In this document: positions 9,331 through 18,597 of the stretch, in pieces
Layout of the letters: every line of letters starts with the position of its first letter
Position numbering within the stretch: position 1 is the stretch's first letter
Assembly (NCBI RefSeq): GCF_030929505.1
Contig: NZ_JAVFVV010000021.1
Location: 45,669-109,668, forward strand
Reading direction: 5' to 3'
Source of the DNA: Mesorhizobium sp. LHD-90
GTDB taxonomy: Bacteria; Pseudomonadota; Alphaproteobacteria; Rhizobiales; Rhizobiaceae
DNA length: 64,000 bases
Program-made: the position numbers and the translations under genes
The notes under the pieces: model-generated
Database searches by the model: none
What the model was told of the DNA's origin: nothing
What the model saw: the letters and a program-made list of their open reading frames with translations, nothing else

Positions 9331-9353
9331 AGACAAGTATTCGATGATGGTCC

Positions 9354-9526
9354 TCTACGTTGCCCCCCTCTGTCCTGCCGGACATCTCCCCCACAAGGGG
9401 GGAGATTGGACCGGCCGCTTAGTTTTCGCCAATCACAGGCGGCGCAAAAGGAGCGGCAGGCGCGAAGCTGCCAATCTCCCCCCTTGTGGGGGAGATGTCC
9501 GGCAGGACAGAGGGGGGCAACGTAGA
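9354..9526. repeat. palindromic repeat element, type A, copy 1 (perfect 56-bp inverted repeat)
   Basis: The left arm 9354-9409 and right arm 9471-9526 are perfectly complementary over 56 nt around a 61-nt centre. Each arm also contains an internal hairpin (ATCTCCCCC with GGGGGAGAT). A second copy lies at 29261-29446 with a related centre (GGCCGCTT, TTTCGCCAATC). The transcript would be a very long hairpin that could terminate or stabilise the GTPase mRNA. Confidence 0.9.
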
Positions 9527-9580
9527 ACGCCAACCTCCGCATCCGCCTTCTGCCTCACATTCCCGGCCTTTGCTTGATCC

Positions 9581-10555
9581 ATGCCCACAGTCGCCCCCCT
9601 CGACCTCGACGGCCATTGCGTCGCAGCCGTCTTCCTCGCCGATATCCCGCATTTTGCGCTGGCCGACGGCTCGATCCACCGGCTCGACCATGGCCACAAG
9701 ACCGTGCAGGCCAATGACGGCCTGCTCTGCGCCACGCTCGATCTGACCGGAACCAAGCTGATCACCGGCGGCGAGGACGGAAAGGTCTTTTCCACCGGGC
9801 CGGACGACGCGGCGGACATCGTGGCGGAGGCCGGCCGCAAATGGATCACCAGCGTGGCCGCCGGGCCGCAAGGCGCGCTCGCCTATGGCGCGGGCCGAAA
9901 CGCCTGGGTGAAACTGCCGGACGGCAAGCTGAAGGAATTTTCGCATCCGCGCTCGGTCGAGGGCCTTGCCTTCGCGCCCAAGGGCTTGCGGATCGGCGTC
10001 GCCCGCTACAACGGCGCGACGCTGCATTTCCCGGCGACCGACGGCAAACCGACGGAACTCGAATGGGCCGGCGCCCACACCGGCATCACCTTCTCGCCCG
10101 ACGGCAATTTTTTGGTCACCACCATGCAGGAAAACGCTCTGCATGGCTGGAAACTCGCCGACGGCAAGCACATGCGCATGTCCGGTTATCCCGCCAAGGT
10201 AAAATCCCTGTCCTGGAGCGCCAAGGGCAAGTGGCTGGCAAGCTCCGGCGCGCCGGCGGCGATCGTCTGGCCGTTCCAGGCCAAGGACGGGCCGATGGGC
10301 AAGGCGCCGCTGGAACTCGGCACACGCGGCAACACCATGGTGACCTGCGTGGCCTGCCACCCGAGCGAGGACATCGCCGCGATCGGCTACGACGACGGCA
10401 TGGTGCTGGCGGTGCGCTTCGCCGACGCCAAGGAGGTGCTGCTACGCCGCCCCGGCAAAGGCGCCATCACCGCGCTGATGTGGGATAAGGCCGAGCGGCG
10501 CATCGTCTTCGGCAGCGCCTCCGGCGACTGCGGGGTGATCGACATTTCGGCGTGA
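9581..10555 (+). CDS. WD40-repeat protein
   Basis: The 324-residue protein is built from about six or seven beta-propeller blades. Typical blade phrases are seen: ATLDLTGTKLITGGEDGKVF, GITFSPDGNFLVTTMQENAL, KSLSWSAKGKWLASSG and MWDKAERRIVFGSASG. No signal peptide or enzyme domain is present, so it is probably a cytoplasmic scaffold or interaction protein. It follows the metal GTPase on the same strand, separated by the type A palindrome; a role together in metal handling is inferred from this only. Confidence 0.82.
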   Translation: MPTVAPLDLDGHCVAAVFLADIPHFALADGSIHRLDHGHKTVQANDGLLCATLDLTGTKLITGGEDGKVFSTGPDDAADIVAEAGRKWITSVAAGPQGALAYGAGRNAWVKLPDGKLKEFSHPRSVEGLAFAPKGLRIGVARYNGATLHFPATDGKPTELEWAGAHTGITFSPDGNFLVTTMQENALHGWKLADGKHMRMSGYPAKVKSLSWSAKGKWLASSGAPAAIVWPFQAKDGPMGKAPLELGTRGNTMVTCVACHPSEDIAAIGYDDGMVLAVRFADAKEVLLRRPGKGAITALMWDKAERRIVFGSASGDCGVIDISA

Positions 10556-10558
10556 AGC

Positions 10559-11011
10559 CTATTCGACAAAACAGCCGATCTTTCCATCGAGCCTGACCGT
10601 CTTGCCCTCCGGATCGTCGCCCGTGCCGTCGAAAACGGTCAGTTCGTAGGTGCCGGCATAGCCCCCCTCCTCGCCATCCGCCTTGGTCACCACCGTGATC
10701 TCGACATAGCCATGCGGCTTGTCGCCTTGGCGCTCGCGGTAGAGCACGAGGCGCAAATCCTCGCCGTCGAGCCAGTATTGCGCCAGATGCTCGCCAGTGA
10801 ATTCCGTCGTGCGCAAATCCTCGGCGACGGAGGTGTCCAATATCACCGCCGAGCCGCGGAAATTGAACACCGGGCTGCCCATGCCGCGCGTCACGCCGCT
10901 CTCGACCGTAATCTTGGCCGAGCCGCCTTCCGCTTCGCAGGAAAGCCCGCCCGAGGCAAAGGCTGGAACAGCGCCCGCCATCAGCAAGCCGGCACATAGA
11001 ATGAAACGCAT
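10559..11011 (-). CDS. hypothetical secreted protein
   Basis: The 150-residue protein begins with a Sec signal peptide (MRFILCAGLLMAGAVPAFA) and has a beta-rich mature part with two cysteines (SCEAEGG near its start, IGCFVE at the end) that could form a disulfide. No family is recognised. It converges on the WD40 gene with only 3 nt between the stops. Its promoter region is shared with the divergent aminotransferase gene. Confidence 0.75.
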   Translation of the reverse strand: MRFILCAGLLMAGAVPAFASGGLSCEAEGGSAKITVESGVTRGMGSPVFNFRGSAVILDTSVAEDLRTTEFTGEHLAQYWLDGEDLRLVLYRERQGDKPHGYVEITVVTKADGEEGGYAGTYELTVFDGTGDDPEGKTVRLDGKIGCFVE

Positions 11012-11153
11012 TCAAACCCTCCCCCGAAGTTCGAGCCATTGAGGCGTTCTCCGGCCGCAGCCGTCAAGCCCGCTGGCCCGATATGTCGCGAGCGCGCGGC
11101 GATTGCCGCCGGCTTTGCCGATTGGCTAGACTGCGTCGGCACGAGGGGAAATC

Positions 11154-12530
11154 ATGGCAGGCACTGACAACCGCAATTCCGGAGGCATCGAGCCAGAGCG
11201 CATCGCCCGTCTCCACGAGCGCGAGGCGGCAACATTTCGCGCGGCGCGGCCGAAATCGGCGCGCGCCTATGGCGACGGCCTGCCCGGCTTTCTCGGCGGC
11301 GTGCCGATGCACTGGATGAACGACTGGCCGACACCCTTTCCGATCATGGTGGAGAAGGCGCGTGGTGCCACGATCATCGACATGGACGGCAACATTCTCG
11401 CCGACTTCTGCCTCGGCGACACTGGTTCGATGTTCGGCCACTCGCCGCCGCCGGTCGCCCGCGCCATCCGCCGCCAGGCGTCGCGCGGCCTGACCTACAT
11501 GCTGCCGTCCGAGGACGCGGCTGCCGTCGGAAAACTGCTTGCTGAAAAATTCGGGCTGCCGCGCTGGCAAATCGCCACCACCGCCAGCGACGCCAACCGT
11601 TTTGCGCTGCGCGCCGCCCGCGCCGTGACCGGCCGGCGCAAAATCCTAGTCTTCAACGGCTGCTACCACGGCGCCGTCGACGAGACTTTTGTCCGCCTCG
11701 ACAATGGCCGCCCCGCCAACAAGCGTGGGCTCGCCGGCGAATTCCGTGACCTGACGGAAGATACAAAAATCGTCGAGTTCAACGATCTTGCGGCACTCGA
11801 AGCGGCCCTTGCCACCCGCGACGTCGCCTGCGTCATCACCGAGCCGGTGCTGACCAATTGCTGCATGGTACCCCCGCAAGCCGGCTTCCAAGAAAACCTT
11901 CGCCGGCTGACGCGCGAGACCGGAACGCTGCTGTTGATCGACGAGACCCACACCATCTCGACGGCGCCCGGCGGCTACACGAGACGGCATGGACTGGAGC
12001 CCGACATCTTCGTGCTCGGCAAACCCATCGCCGGCGGCGTTCCCGCCAGCGTCTGGGGACTTTCAGCCGAGATCGCGCAACGCTACGACGACTATCTCGC
12101 CACCAAGGAGGCCGGCTATTCCGGCATCGGCACGACGCTGTCGGCCAACCCACTGCAGTTCGCCGCCATGCGGGCGACGCTGGAACAGGTGATGACCGAC
12201 GAGAACTACGCGCATATGGAAACGCTGGCCGCCCGCCTGCAGGACGGGCTTCAGGCAAGCATCGATAAACACGCCCTGCCTTGGCACGTCACCCGCGTCG
12301 GTGCGCGCGTGGAATTCATCTGCGCGCCTGGCCCGCTCCGGAACGGCGGCGAGGCGGAGGCCGCCCACGAGCCGGCACTGGAGGCGGCGATCCATGTTGC
12401 GCTGGTCAATCGTGGCGTGCTGATCGCGCCGTTCCACAACATGATGCTGATCTCGCCCGTCACGACGCGTCGGCAGGTCGACCGGCTGGCCGCCGCCTTC
12501 GCCGATATTGCCCAAGTCCTTGCCGCGTGA
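11154..12530 (+). CDS. class III aminotransferase (glutamate-1-semialdehyde aminomutase-like)
   Basis: This PLP-dependent enzyme has 458 residues. Visible are the GCYHG motif at 169-173, the cofactor Asp263 in LLIDETHT and the Schiff-base Lys290 in FVLGKPIAGG. Members move amino groups between omega-amino compounds and keto acids, or catalyse aminomutation; true HemL is shorter and lacks the N-terminal extension here (residues 1-55), so a catabolic role is likelier. The stop lies 26 bp before the glutamine-synthetase-like gene, so the two are probably co-transcribed and could act on the same amine. Confidence 0.83.
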   Translation: MAGTDNRNSGGIEPERIARLHEREAATFRAARPKSARAYGDGLPGFLGGVPMHWMNDWPTPFPIMVEKARGATIIDMDGNILADFCLGDTGSMFGHSPPPVARAIRRQASRGLTYMLPSEDAAAVGKLLAEKFGLPRWQIATTASDANRFALRAARAVTGRRKILVFNGCYHGAVDETFVRLDNGRPANKRGLAGEFRDLTEDTKIVEFNDLAALEAALATRDVACVITEPVLTNCCMVPPQAGFQENLRRLTRETGTLLLIDETHTISTAPGGYTRRHGLEPDIFVLGKPIAGGVPASVWGLSAEIAQRYDDYLATKEAGYSGIGTTLSANPLQFAAMRATLEQVMTDENYAHMETLAARLQDGLQASIDKHALPWHVTRVGARVEFICAPGPLRNGGEAEAAHEPALEAAIHVALVNRGVLIAPFHNMMLISPVTTRRQVDRLAAAFADIAQVLAA

Positions 12531-12558
12531 CAAAGGAAGCGGCAGACAGAGAGCAATC

Positions 12559-13944
12559 ATGACATCACCTTCCGGATCGTCGTCCGACGAAGCGCAAAAG
12601 TTCCTCGATGCCCATCCCGAGATCGAGGCGATCGACATCGTGCTGTCGGACGTCAACGGCATCGGCCGAGGGAAAATCATCCGCCGCCACGAGCTGATGA
12701 GCATCTACGAGGGCGGCCGGCACATGCCGATCTCCATCCTCGGGCTCGACATCACCGGCGAGGATGTGCACGAGACCGGGCTGATCTGGGATTCCGGCGA
12801 CGGCGACCTGCGCGCATGGCCGATCCCCGGTACGCTGGTGCCGCTGCACGGCACCAGCCCTGCACGCGCGCAGGTGCTGATGGCGATGTACCATCTCGAC
12901 GGAACCCCGATGAGTTCCGACCCCCGCCACGCGCTTGCCCGGCAGGTCGAGGCTTTCGCCAAGAAGGGCCTGCATCCGGCCGGCGCCTTCGAGCTGGAGT
13001 TCTTCCTCCTGAAGAACGAGCGCGACGCCGAGGGCCGCGTCCAGCCCGCCGACGCGGTGCTGGACGGGCGGCGCAGCGGCAAGACCGAGGTCTATTCGGT
13101 CGACCACCTGCACGGCATGGAGCCGCTGTTTTCCGACATCTATGCCGGCGCAAGGGCCCAGAACATCCCGATCGAGACACTGATCTCGGAATATGCGCCG
13201 GGCCAGTACGAACTGACGCTGAACTACCGCAAGGACGTCATGCAGGCGGCCGACGACCTCGTGCAATTGAAGCGCCTGGTGCGCATGCAGGCGCGCCGCC
13301 ACGGCGTCACCGCCTGTTTCATGGCCAAGCCGATCCAGAAATATGCCGGCTCCGGCATGCACTTCCACGTGTCGATCCAGGACGGCGCGGGCCGCAACGT
13401 GCTTGCGGAGGAGAAGGAAGGCGAGTGGAGCCCAAATATGCTCAATGCGCTGGGCGGGCTGGCGGCGACCATGCCGGAATCGATGCTGGTCTTCGCCCCG
13501 CACGCCAATTCCTGGCGCCGCTTCGTCGCCCAGTCCTACGCGCCGCTCGCCGCCACCTGGGGCGTCAACAACCGCTCCGTGGCGCTGCGCATCCCGGCCG
13601 GCGACGTGAAGAACCGCCGCATCGAGCACCGCCCGGCCGGGGTCGACACCAATCCCTATCTGGTCGCCGCGACGGTGCTGGCCGGCATCGCAAAAGGTCT
13701 CGAGGAAAAGCTGGACCCCGGTCCGGAAACCACCGGCAACGGCTACGAGAACGCGCCGAAACTTTCCGACGCCCCCGCCGACTGGCGTTCGGCGATCGAG
13801 GCGGCGACGGCGTCGGAGTTCCTGAAGAAGGCGCTGGGCGAGGATCTGCACCGCACCTTCACGGAAATCAAACGCGCCGAATATCTGCGCGTCGCCCGCA
13901 CGGTGAGCGAACTAGACTACCACCTCTATCTGCACGAGGTCTGA
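12559..13944 (+). CDS. glutamine synthetase family protein (gamma-glutamylamine or amide ligase type)
   Basis: The protein has 461 residues and a GS fold with a beta-grasp N-terminus (IDIVLSDVNGIGRGKIIRR) and catalytic domain motifs: AFELEFFLL, EYAPGQYELTLNYR, GSGMHFHVS and NNRSVALRIPAG. Members of this branch (PuuA, GlnT-like) ligate glutamate to amines such as putrescine or ethylamine using ATP rather than only ammonia. Coupling to a class III aminotransferase, and the PuuD-type hydrolase elsewhere in the window, favour an amine-catabolism role. It lacks the adenylylation-loop context of the housekeeping GlnA. Confidence 0.87.
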   Translation: MTSPSGSSSDEAQKFLDAHPEIEAIDIVLSDVNGIGRGKIIRRHELMSIYEGGRHMPISILGLDITGEDVHETGLIWDSGDGDLRAWPIPGTLVPLHGTSPARAQVLMAMYHLDGTPMSSDPRHALARQVEAFAKKGLHPAGAFELEFFLLKNERDAEGRVQPADAVLDGRRSGKTEVYSVDHLHGMEPLFSDIYAGARAQNIPIETLISEYAPGQYELTLNYRKDVMQAADDLVQLKRLVRMQARRHGVTACFMAKPIQKYAGSGMHFHVSIQDGAGRNVLAEEKEGEWSPNMLNALGGLAATMPESMLVFAPHANSWRRFVAQSYAPLAATWGVNNRSVALRIPAGDVKNRRIEHRPAGVDTNPYLVAATVLAGIAKGLEEKLDPGPETTGNGYENAPKLSDAPADWRSAIEAATASEFLKKALGEDLHRTFTEIKRAEYLRVARTVSELDYHLYLHEV

Positions 13945-13963
13945 CGGCGGCGGCTCGAAAAGC

Positions 13964-15229
13964 TTATTTCACCAATATCGCCCTGAGATCGTTGACGTTC
14001 GTCCCCGTCGGCCCAGGCACGAACAGATCGCCGGCGGCGTTGAAGGCCGTCCAGGCGTTGTTGCCGGCAAGCATGGCCTTGGCATCCGCGCCGGCGGCAC
14101 GCATGCGCGCGATGCTCGACCCGTCAGCGAAGGCGCCGGCATTATCCTCCGAGCCGTCGATGCCGTCGGTGTCGGCGGCGAGCGCGTGGATGCCGTCGAA
14201 CCCGTCGACACCAATTGCGAAGGACAGCAGGAACTCGCTGTTGCGGCCGCCCTTGCCACCCTTGGACCGAAGCGTGACGGTGGTTTCGCCGCCCGACAGC
14301 ATCAGGATCGGCCGCGCGAACGGCCGGCCGCGCAGCGCCACCTCGCGGGCTATCGCCGCATGCATGGAGCCGACGTCACGCGCCTCGCCTTCGATGGAAT
14401 CGGACAGGATGACGGCCTCCATGCCCAGCCGCCGCGCTTCCTCGGCGGCGGCGTCCAGCGAGACGGCGGCCGAGGCGATGACATGCACTTCGCTGGCCTT
14501 GAAACGCGGATCGTCCGGGCGCGGCGCGTCAGCCGCGTCCGACGCCAGATGCGCCATCACCGCTTCCGGCAACTTCATGCGAAAAGTCTCGACGATACGC
14601 AAAGCGTCGGCGCGCGTCGCGGCTTCCGGCACGGTCGGGCCCGAAGCCACCAACGCGGGGGCGTCGCCCGGAATGTCGGAGACCACCAGCGACACCACCC
14701 GCGCCGGCCAGGCGGCGGCCGCAAGCCGCCCGCCCTTGATCGTCGACACATGCTTGCGCACCGTGTTCATCGCCGAGATCGGCGCACCCGACGCCAGCAG
14801 CGCCTCGTTGACGGCGATCTCGTCGGCGAGCGACAGCCCGGCCGGCGGCGACGGCAGCAGCGCCGAGCCCCCGCCCGACACCAGCGCCACCACAAGATCG
14901 TCCTCCGTCAGGCCAGAGACCGCCGAAAGCAGCCGCTGCGACGCCGCCAGACCGGCCTCGTCCGGCACCGGATGCGCGGCCTCCAGAATTTCGATGCGTT
15001 TGCATTTCGTCGCGTAGCCGTAGCGGGTGACGACAACGCCGGTGAGCGGCCCGTCCCAGGCGCGTTCGAAGGCGGCCGCCATCTGCGCCGAGCCCTTGCC
15101 GGCGCCGACCACGACGACGCGCCCCTTCGGCCGCTTCGGCAGATGCTTGCGGATCGTCAGTTCCGGATCGGCGGCGGCCACGGCAGCCTTGAAGATCGAG
15201 GTGAGGAAATCGCGCGGCTCGAATGTCAT
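13964..15229 (-). CDS. glycerate 2-kinase (MOFRL/TtuD family)
   Basis: The 421-residue enzyme phosphorylates D-glycerate to 2-phosphoglycerate. The N-terminal DUF4147 domain shows VVVVGAGKGSAQMAAAFE and LVSGGGSALLPSPP; the C-terminal MOFRL domain shows ILMLSGGETTVTLRSKGGKGGRN and ALAADTDGIDG. The ATG at 15229 (MTFEPRDF) was preferred over 15265 because homology starts there. It converges on the glutamine-synthetase-like gene. Glycerate would arise from glyoxylate (the end product of purine breakdown here) through a hydroxypyruvate or tartronate semialdehyde route; that link is inferred. Confidence 0.9.
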   Translation of the reverse strand: MTFEPRDFLTSIFKAAVAAADPELTIRKHLPKRPKGRVVVVGAGKGSAQMAAAFERAWDGPLTGVVVTRYGYATKCKRIEILEAAHPVPDEAGLAASQRLLSAVSGLTEDDLVVALVSGGGSALLPSPPAGLSLADEIAVNEALLASGAPISAMNTVRKHVSTIKGGRLAAAAWPARVVSLVVSDIPGDAPALVASGPTVPEAATRADALRIVETFRMKLPEAVMAHLASDAADAPRPDDPRFKASEVHVIASAAVSLDAAAEEARRLGMEAVILSDSIEGEARDVGSMHAAIAREVALRGRPFARPILMLSGGETTVTLRSKGGKGGRNSEFLLSFAIGVDGFDGIHALAADTDGIDGSEDNAGAFADGSSIARMRAAGADAKAMLAGNNAWTAFNAAGDLFVPGPTGTNVNDLRAILVK

Positions 15230-15268
15230 TCGAAGAATGCCCCCGATGAAAAAAGCTGGCCGCAAATA

Positions 15269-15766
15269 TCAGGCGGCGGGCAGGGCAAGAGCGGCATGGT
15301 CGAACCCGAGGTGATCGCAGAGCGTGGCAACGATCACCGCATGGTCCTGGCGCTCCGGCAGGCCGGACACGGCGATAACGCCGATGACGCCAATACCCTT
15401 GACGGTGATCGGAAACCCGCCGCCGGCCAGCACGTGATCAACGGGATCGAGCCCGTCCGCCGGCGGAAAGGTGCGGTCTGGCCGCGCCTTCTCATGCACC
15501 AGCCGATAGGTGCTCTTGTGGTAGATTCGGACCACGTTGCGTTTGCGCCGCGCCCAGTTGGTGTTGCTGGCGGTCGAGCCGGGCAGTGCCGCATAAAAGA
15601 GCGGCCGGTCCCAGAGTTGGATATCGATCACGATCGGCAGCTTTTCGGCCAGCGCCTTTTCGCGCAGCGCCGAGCCGATGGCGAAGGCGGTGGCTTCGTC
15701 GAAGACGGGAAAGACGAGGGCTGCTTCCTGTTCGGCGATCTTGGCGATGTCGTCGGCAGTGGCCAT
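15269..15766 (-). CDS. UPF0303 / GlcG-HbpS-like heme-degrading domain protein
   Basis: The 165-residue single-domain protein resembles the UPF0303 group (FPVFDEATAFAIGSALREKA, SNTNWARRKRNVVRIYHKS, GGGFPITVKGIGVIGVIAVSG). The fold is related to GlcG and HbpS, which bind heme or small ligands; the biological role of this branch is not settled. The ATG at 15766 has a GGAAG site. It lies 39 bp upstream of the glycerate kinase start in the same direction, so the two probably form an operon. Confidence 0.78.
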   Translation of the reverse strand: MATADDIAKIAEQEAALVFPVFDEATAFAIGSALREKALAEKLPIVIDIQLWDRPLFYAALPGSTASNTNWARRKRNVVRIYHKSTYRLVHEKARPDRTFPPADGLDPVDHVLAGGGFPITVKGIGVIGVIAVSGLPERQDHAVIVATLCDHLGFDHAALALPAA

Positions 15767-15919
15767 CGATTTTCTTCCCGTCATCGAGTTGCTTGAGCGC
15801 GGCATGGAAGGGTGAGCCGCAGGGAACGGTCTGTTTGTTTCGGCATGATGCCGCGGCGACGCGGTATCTCGCGCGGGCCGAAAAAAGTAAACCGTCCCCC
15901 AGCAATCGATTCCGGGCGG

Positions 15920-17233
15920 TCAAACGCCGATGGCGCTCTTCGACGGCTCGCCCGCCACATAGACTTCGGCCACCGACCGGTCGTCGCCCAGCGTCTGCAG
16001 CAGGAAAAGTTCTTCGGCCAGCGTGCCGACCGTCTCCATCCTGAGCCGCATGCCGGGCGTGGCGCTGGAAGCGAGCACGGTGATGTCAGCGTCGGTGCCG
16101 GGCTCCAGCGTGCCAATGCGGTCGGACAGCGACAGCGCCTCGGCGTTGCCCAACGTGATCTGCCAGAACGAGGCGAGCGGATTGAGCTTTTCGCCGTTCA
16201 GCGCGATCACCTTGTAACCCTCGTCCATGGTGCGCAGCATCGAGTAACTGGTGCCGCCGCCGACGTCCGTCGCCGCCGCGATACGCAGCGCCTGGTCGCG
16301 CTGGCGAAACCGCTGGTAGTCGAACAGGCCGGACCCGAGGAACAGGTTCGAGGTCGGGCAGAACACCGCCACCGAACCGCTGGCCGACAGCGCGTCGGCC
16401 TCGCGTTCCGAAAGATGGATGCAGTGGCCGAACAGGCTTTTTGGTCCGAGCAGCCCGTAACGTTCGTAGACGTCCGTATAGTCCTTCGACCACGGATAGA
16501 GTTGCTGGGTGAAGGCGATCTCGGCGTGGTTTTCCGAAAGATGCGTCTGCATGTGCAGGTCGGGATGCTCCCGCATCAGCGCCTGCGCCATCTCCATCTG
16601 CTCCGGCGAAGAGGTGATAGCGAAGCGCGGCGTCACCGCATAATGCTGCCGGCCTTTCCCATGCCATTCGGCGATCAGCGCCTTTGTGTCGTCGTAGCCC
16701 GATTGCGGCGTGTCGAGCACGCCATCGGGCGCGTTGCGGTCCATCATCACCTTGCCGGCGACGTTCAGCATGTTGCGTGCGTGCGATTCGGCGAAGAACG
16801 CTTCCGCCGAAGCCTTGTGCACCGAGCAGTAGGCGGCGACAGTGGTCGTGCCCTGCCGCACCATCTCGTCGAGGAACAGCCGAGCGATCCGCCGCCCGTG
16901 CTGGGCGTCGCGGAATTTTGTCTCCTCCGGAAACGTGTAGGTGTTCAGCCAGTCGAGTAGTTCCGCGCCATAGGAGGCGATGACCTGCATCTGGGGCATG
17001 TGGACATGGCAGTCGATGAAACCCGGCAGGATGAGATTGGGGCGGTGATCGACCACCTTCACTCCCTCGCCTGCCTTCGCCTTTACCTCGGCGAACGAAC
17101 CCGACGCGACGATCCTGCCGTCCTCGATCAGCAGTCCGCCATCCTCTTCATAACGGCAGGCGGCAAGATCGTCGATGGTTTCGGGAAAGCGCAGGAAGGA
17201 GAGCGTGCGCCCACGCAGCAGTCTTCTGGTCAA
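15920..17233 (-). CDS. guaD: guanine deaminase
   Basis: The 437-residue amidohydrolase converts guanine to xanthine and ammonia. Zinc ligands appear as HVH (76-78, in PGFIDCHVHMPQ), then THLSEN, GHCIHLS and the Asp in AATDVGGGTSYSM. The start is a TTG that overlaps the urate hydroxylase stop in TTGA, with GAGGAGG 7 nt upstream; any ATG lies far inside the conserved N-terminus. The overlap indicates translational coupling and places the first and third steps of guanine catabolism in one operon. Confidence 0.92.
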   Translation of the reverse strand: MTRRLLRGRTLSFLRFPETIDDLAACRYEEDGGLLIEDGRIVASGSFAEVKAKAGEGVKVVDHRPNLILPGFIDCHVHMPQMQVIASYGAELLDWLNTYTFPEETKFRDAQHGRRIARLFLDEMVRQGTTTVAAYCSVHKASAEAFFAESHARNMLNVAGKVMMDRNAPDGVLDTPQSGYDDTKALIAEWHGKGRQHYAVTPRFAITSSPEQMEMAQALMREHPDLHMQTHLSENHAEIAFTQQLYPWSKDYTDVYERYGLLGPKSLFGHCIHLSEREADALSASGSVAVFCPTSNLFLGSGLFDYQRFRQRDQALRIAAATDVGGGTSYSMLRTMDEGYKVIALNGEKLNPLASFWQITLGNAEALSLSDRIGTLEPGTDADITVLASSATPGMRLRMETVGTLAEELFLLQTLGDDRSVAEVYVAGEPSKSAIGV

Positions 17234-18453
17234 TTGCGCGCCTCCTCGTACCAGGTCACCAAAAGCGCCCGCTCCTGCGGGGTGATCTGCGTGACGTTGC
17301 CGGGCGGCATGGCGTGGCTGCGGCCGGCCTGCAGGTAGATTTCCCTGGCGTGCCTGGCGATAGCGTCGTCGGACTCGAGCACCACATCCTTCGGCGCATG
17401 ATAGATACCCTCGTACGAAGGTTCGGCGGCGTGGCACATGGCGCAGCGGCCCATCACCGTGTCACGAACCGCCGGAAAATGCGTCGAGGCGACGAGCGGC
17501 TGGTCGGCGGCCGGGTCGGCCGCCTGCTCCTCGCCGGTCAAAACCTTCGGCACGGTCGACAGCCAGATGATGATGACGAACAGGATCGTTGCGGCCAGCC
17601 AGGTCCAGTGCGGATTGCCTTTCCGCGCATGCTGGGTGTTGAAGAAATGGCGGATCAGCACGCCGATGATGAACACCAGCGAGGCGATGACCCAGTTGAA
17701 CTGGGTGCCGAACGCCAGCGGATAGTGGTTCGACAGCATCAGGAACAGCACCGGCAGCGTCAGGTAGTTGTTGTGCAGCGAGCGCGTCTTGGCGATCTTG
17801 CCGTATTTGGCGTCCGGCTTGCGGCCGGCAATCAGGTCGGCCACGACGATCTTCTGGTTGGGAATGATAACCATGAAGACGTTGCACGACATGATCGTCG
17901 CGGTGATCGCGCCGAGATGCAGGAAGGCGGCGCGGCCGGTGAAGAGATGCGTCAGACCCCAGGCCATGAACACCACGATGCAATAGAGCAAGAGCATCAG
18001 GACGGTATCGCTCTTACCGTAGAACAGCCGGCAGAGCAGGTCGTAGACGATCCAGCCAACGGCGATCGAGGCCAGCGAGATCAGGATCGCCACCGGCGCC
18101 GAGATGTCGAGCACGTTGCGGTCGATCAGGAAGAGATCGGCGCCCGCGTAATAGACGATGGCAAGCATGGCGAAACCCGACATCCAGGTCGCGTAGGATT
18201 CCCATTTGAACCAGGTCAGGTGCTCCGGCATCTCGGCCGGCGCCACCAGGTATTTCTGGATGTGGTAGAAGCCGCCGCCATGAACCTGCCACTCCTCGCC
18301 ATGCGCGCCTGCCGGCAGGCCGGGCCGCTGGCGCAGGCCGAGGTCCAGCGCCACGAAATAGAAGGACGAGCCGATCCAGGCGATGCCGGTGATGACGTGC
18401 AGCCATCGCGCGGCAAAGCTCAACCACTCCCAGAAGATCGCGAAATCCAACAT
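17230..18453 (-). CDS. puuD: membrane urate hydroxylase with cytochrome c domain
   Basis: This 407-residue protein oxidises urate to 5-hydroxyisourate and passes electrons to the respiratory chain instead of making peroxide. About eight membrane segments occupy residues 1-300 (ARWLHVITGIAWIGSSFYF at the start, with conserved His). A periplasmic cytochrome c domain follows with the heme motif CAMCH at 337-341 and a distal Met in MPPGNVTQ. It is the same protein type as the alphaproteobacterial PuuD urate oxidase, unrelated to the PuuD hydrolase at 2384. It is the first gene before guaD and is divergent from a LysR regulator. Confidence 0.93.
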   Translation of the reverse strand: MLDFAIFWEWLSFAARWLHVITGIAWIGSSFYFVALDLGLRQRPGLPAGAHGEEWQVHGGGFYHIQKYLVAPAEMPEHLTWFKWESYATWMSGFAMLAIVYYAGADLFLIDRNVLDISAPVAILISLASIAVGWIVYDLLCRLFYGKSDTVLMLLLYCIVVFMAWGLTHLFTGRAAFLHLGAITATIMSCNVFMVIIPNQKIVVADLIAGRKPDAKYGKIAKTRSLHNNYLTLPVLFLMLSNHYPLAFGTQFNWVIASLVFIIGVLIRHFFNTQHARKGNPHWTWLAATILFVIIIWLSTVPKVLTGEEQAADPAADQPLVASTHFPAVRDTVMGRCAMCHAAEPSYEGIYHAPKDVVLESDDAIARHAREIYLQAGRSHAMPPGNVTQITPQERALLVTWYEEARN

Positions 18454-18597
18454 CCCAGAACCTCAATCGCCCATCCGATTGTCGCGGCATCGAGCCTATC
18501 GCGAAAGACTTGAGATGCACGATGACTTTCAAAAAATTCTGGAAAATAATGATCCCGGGACTGGGCCGCACCGTCCGGCACCAGGGTGGGAGTCGGC

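Noticed and set aside
12816..15017. A 733-codon open frame on the plus strand
   Set aside because: It overlaps the glutamine-synthetase-like gene in another frame and the glycerate kinase on the opposite strand; its translation is Arg/Pro/Ala-rich low complexity, a GC-rich shadow.
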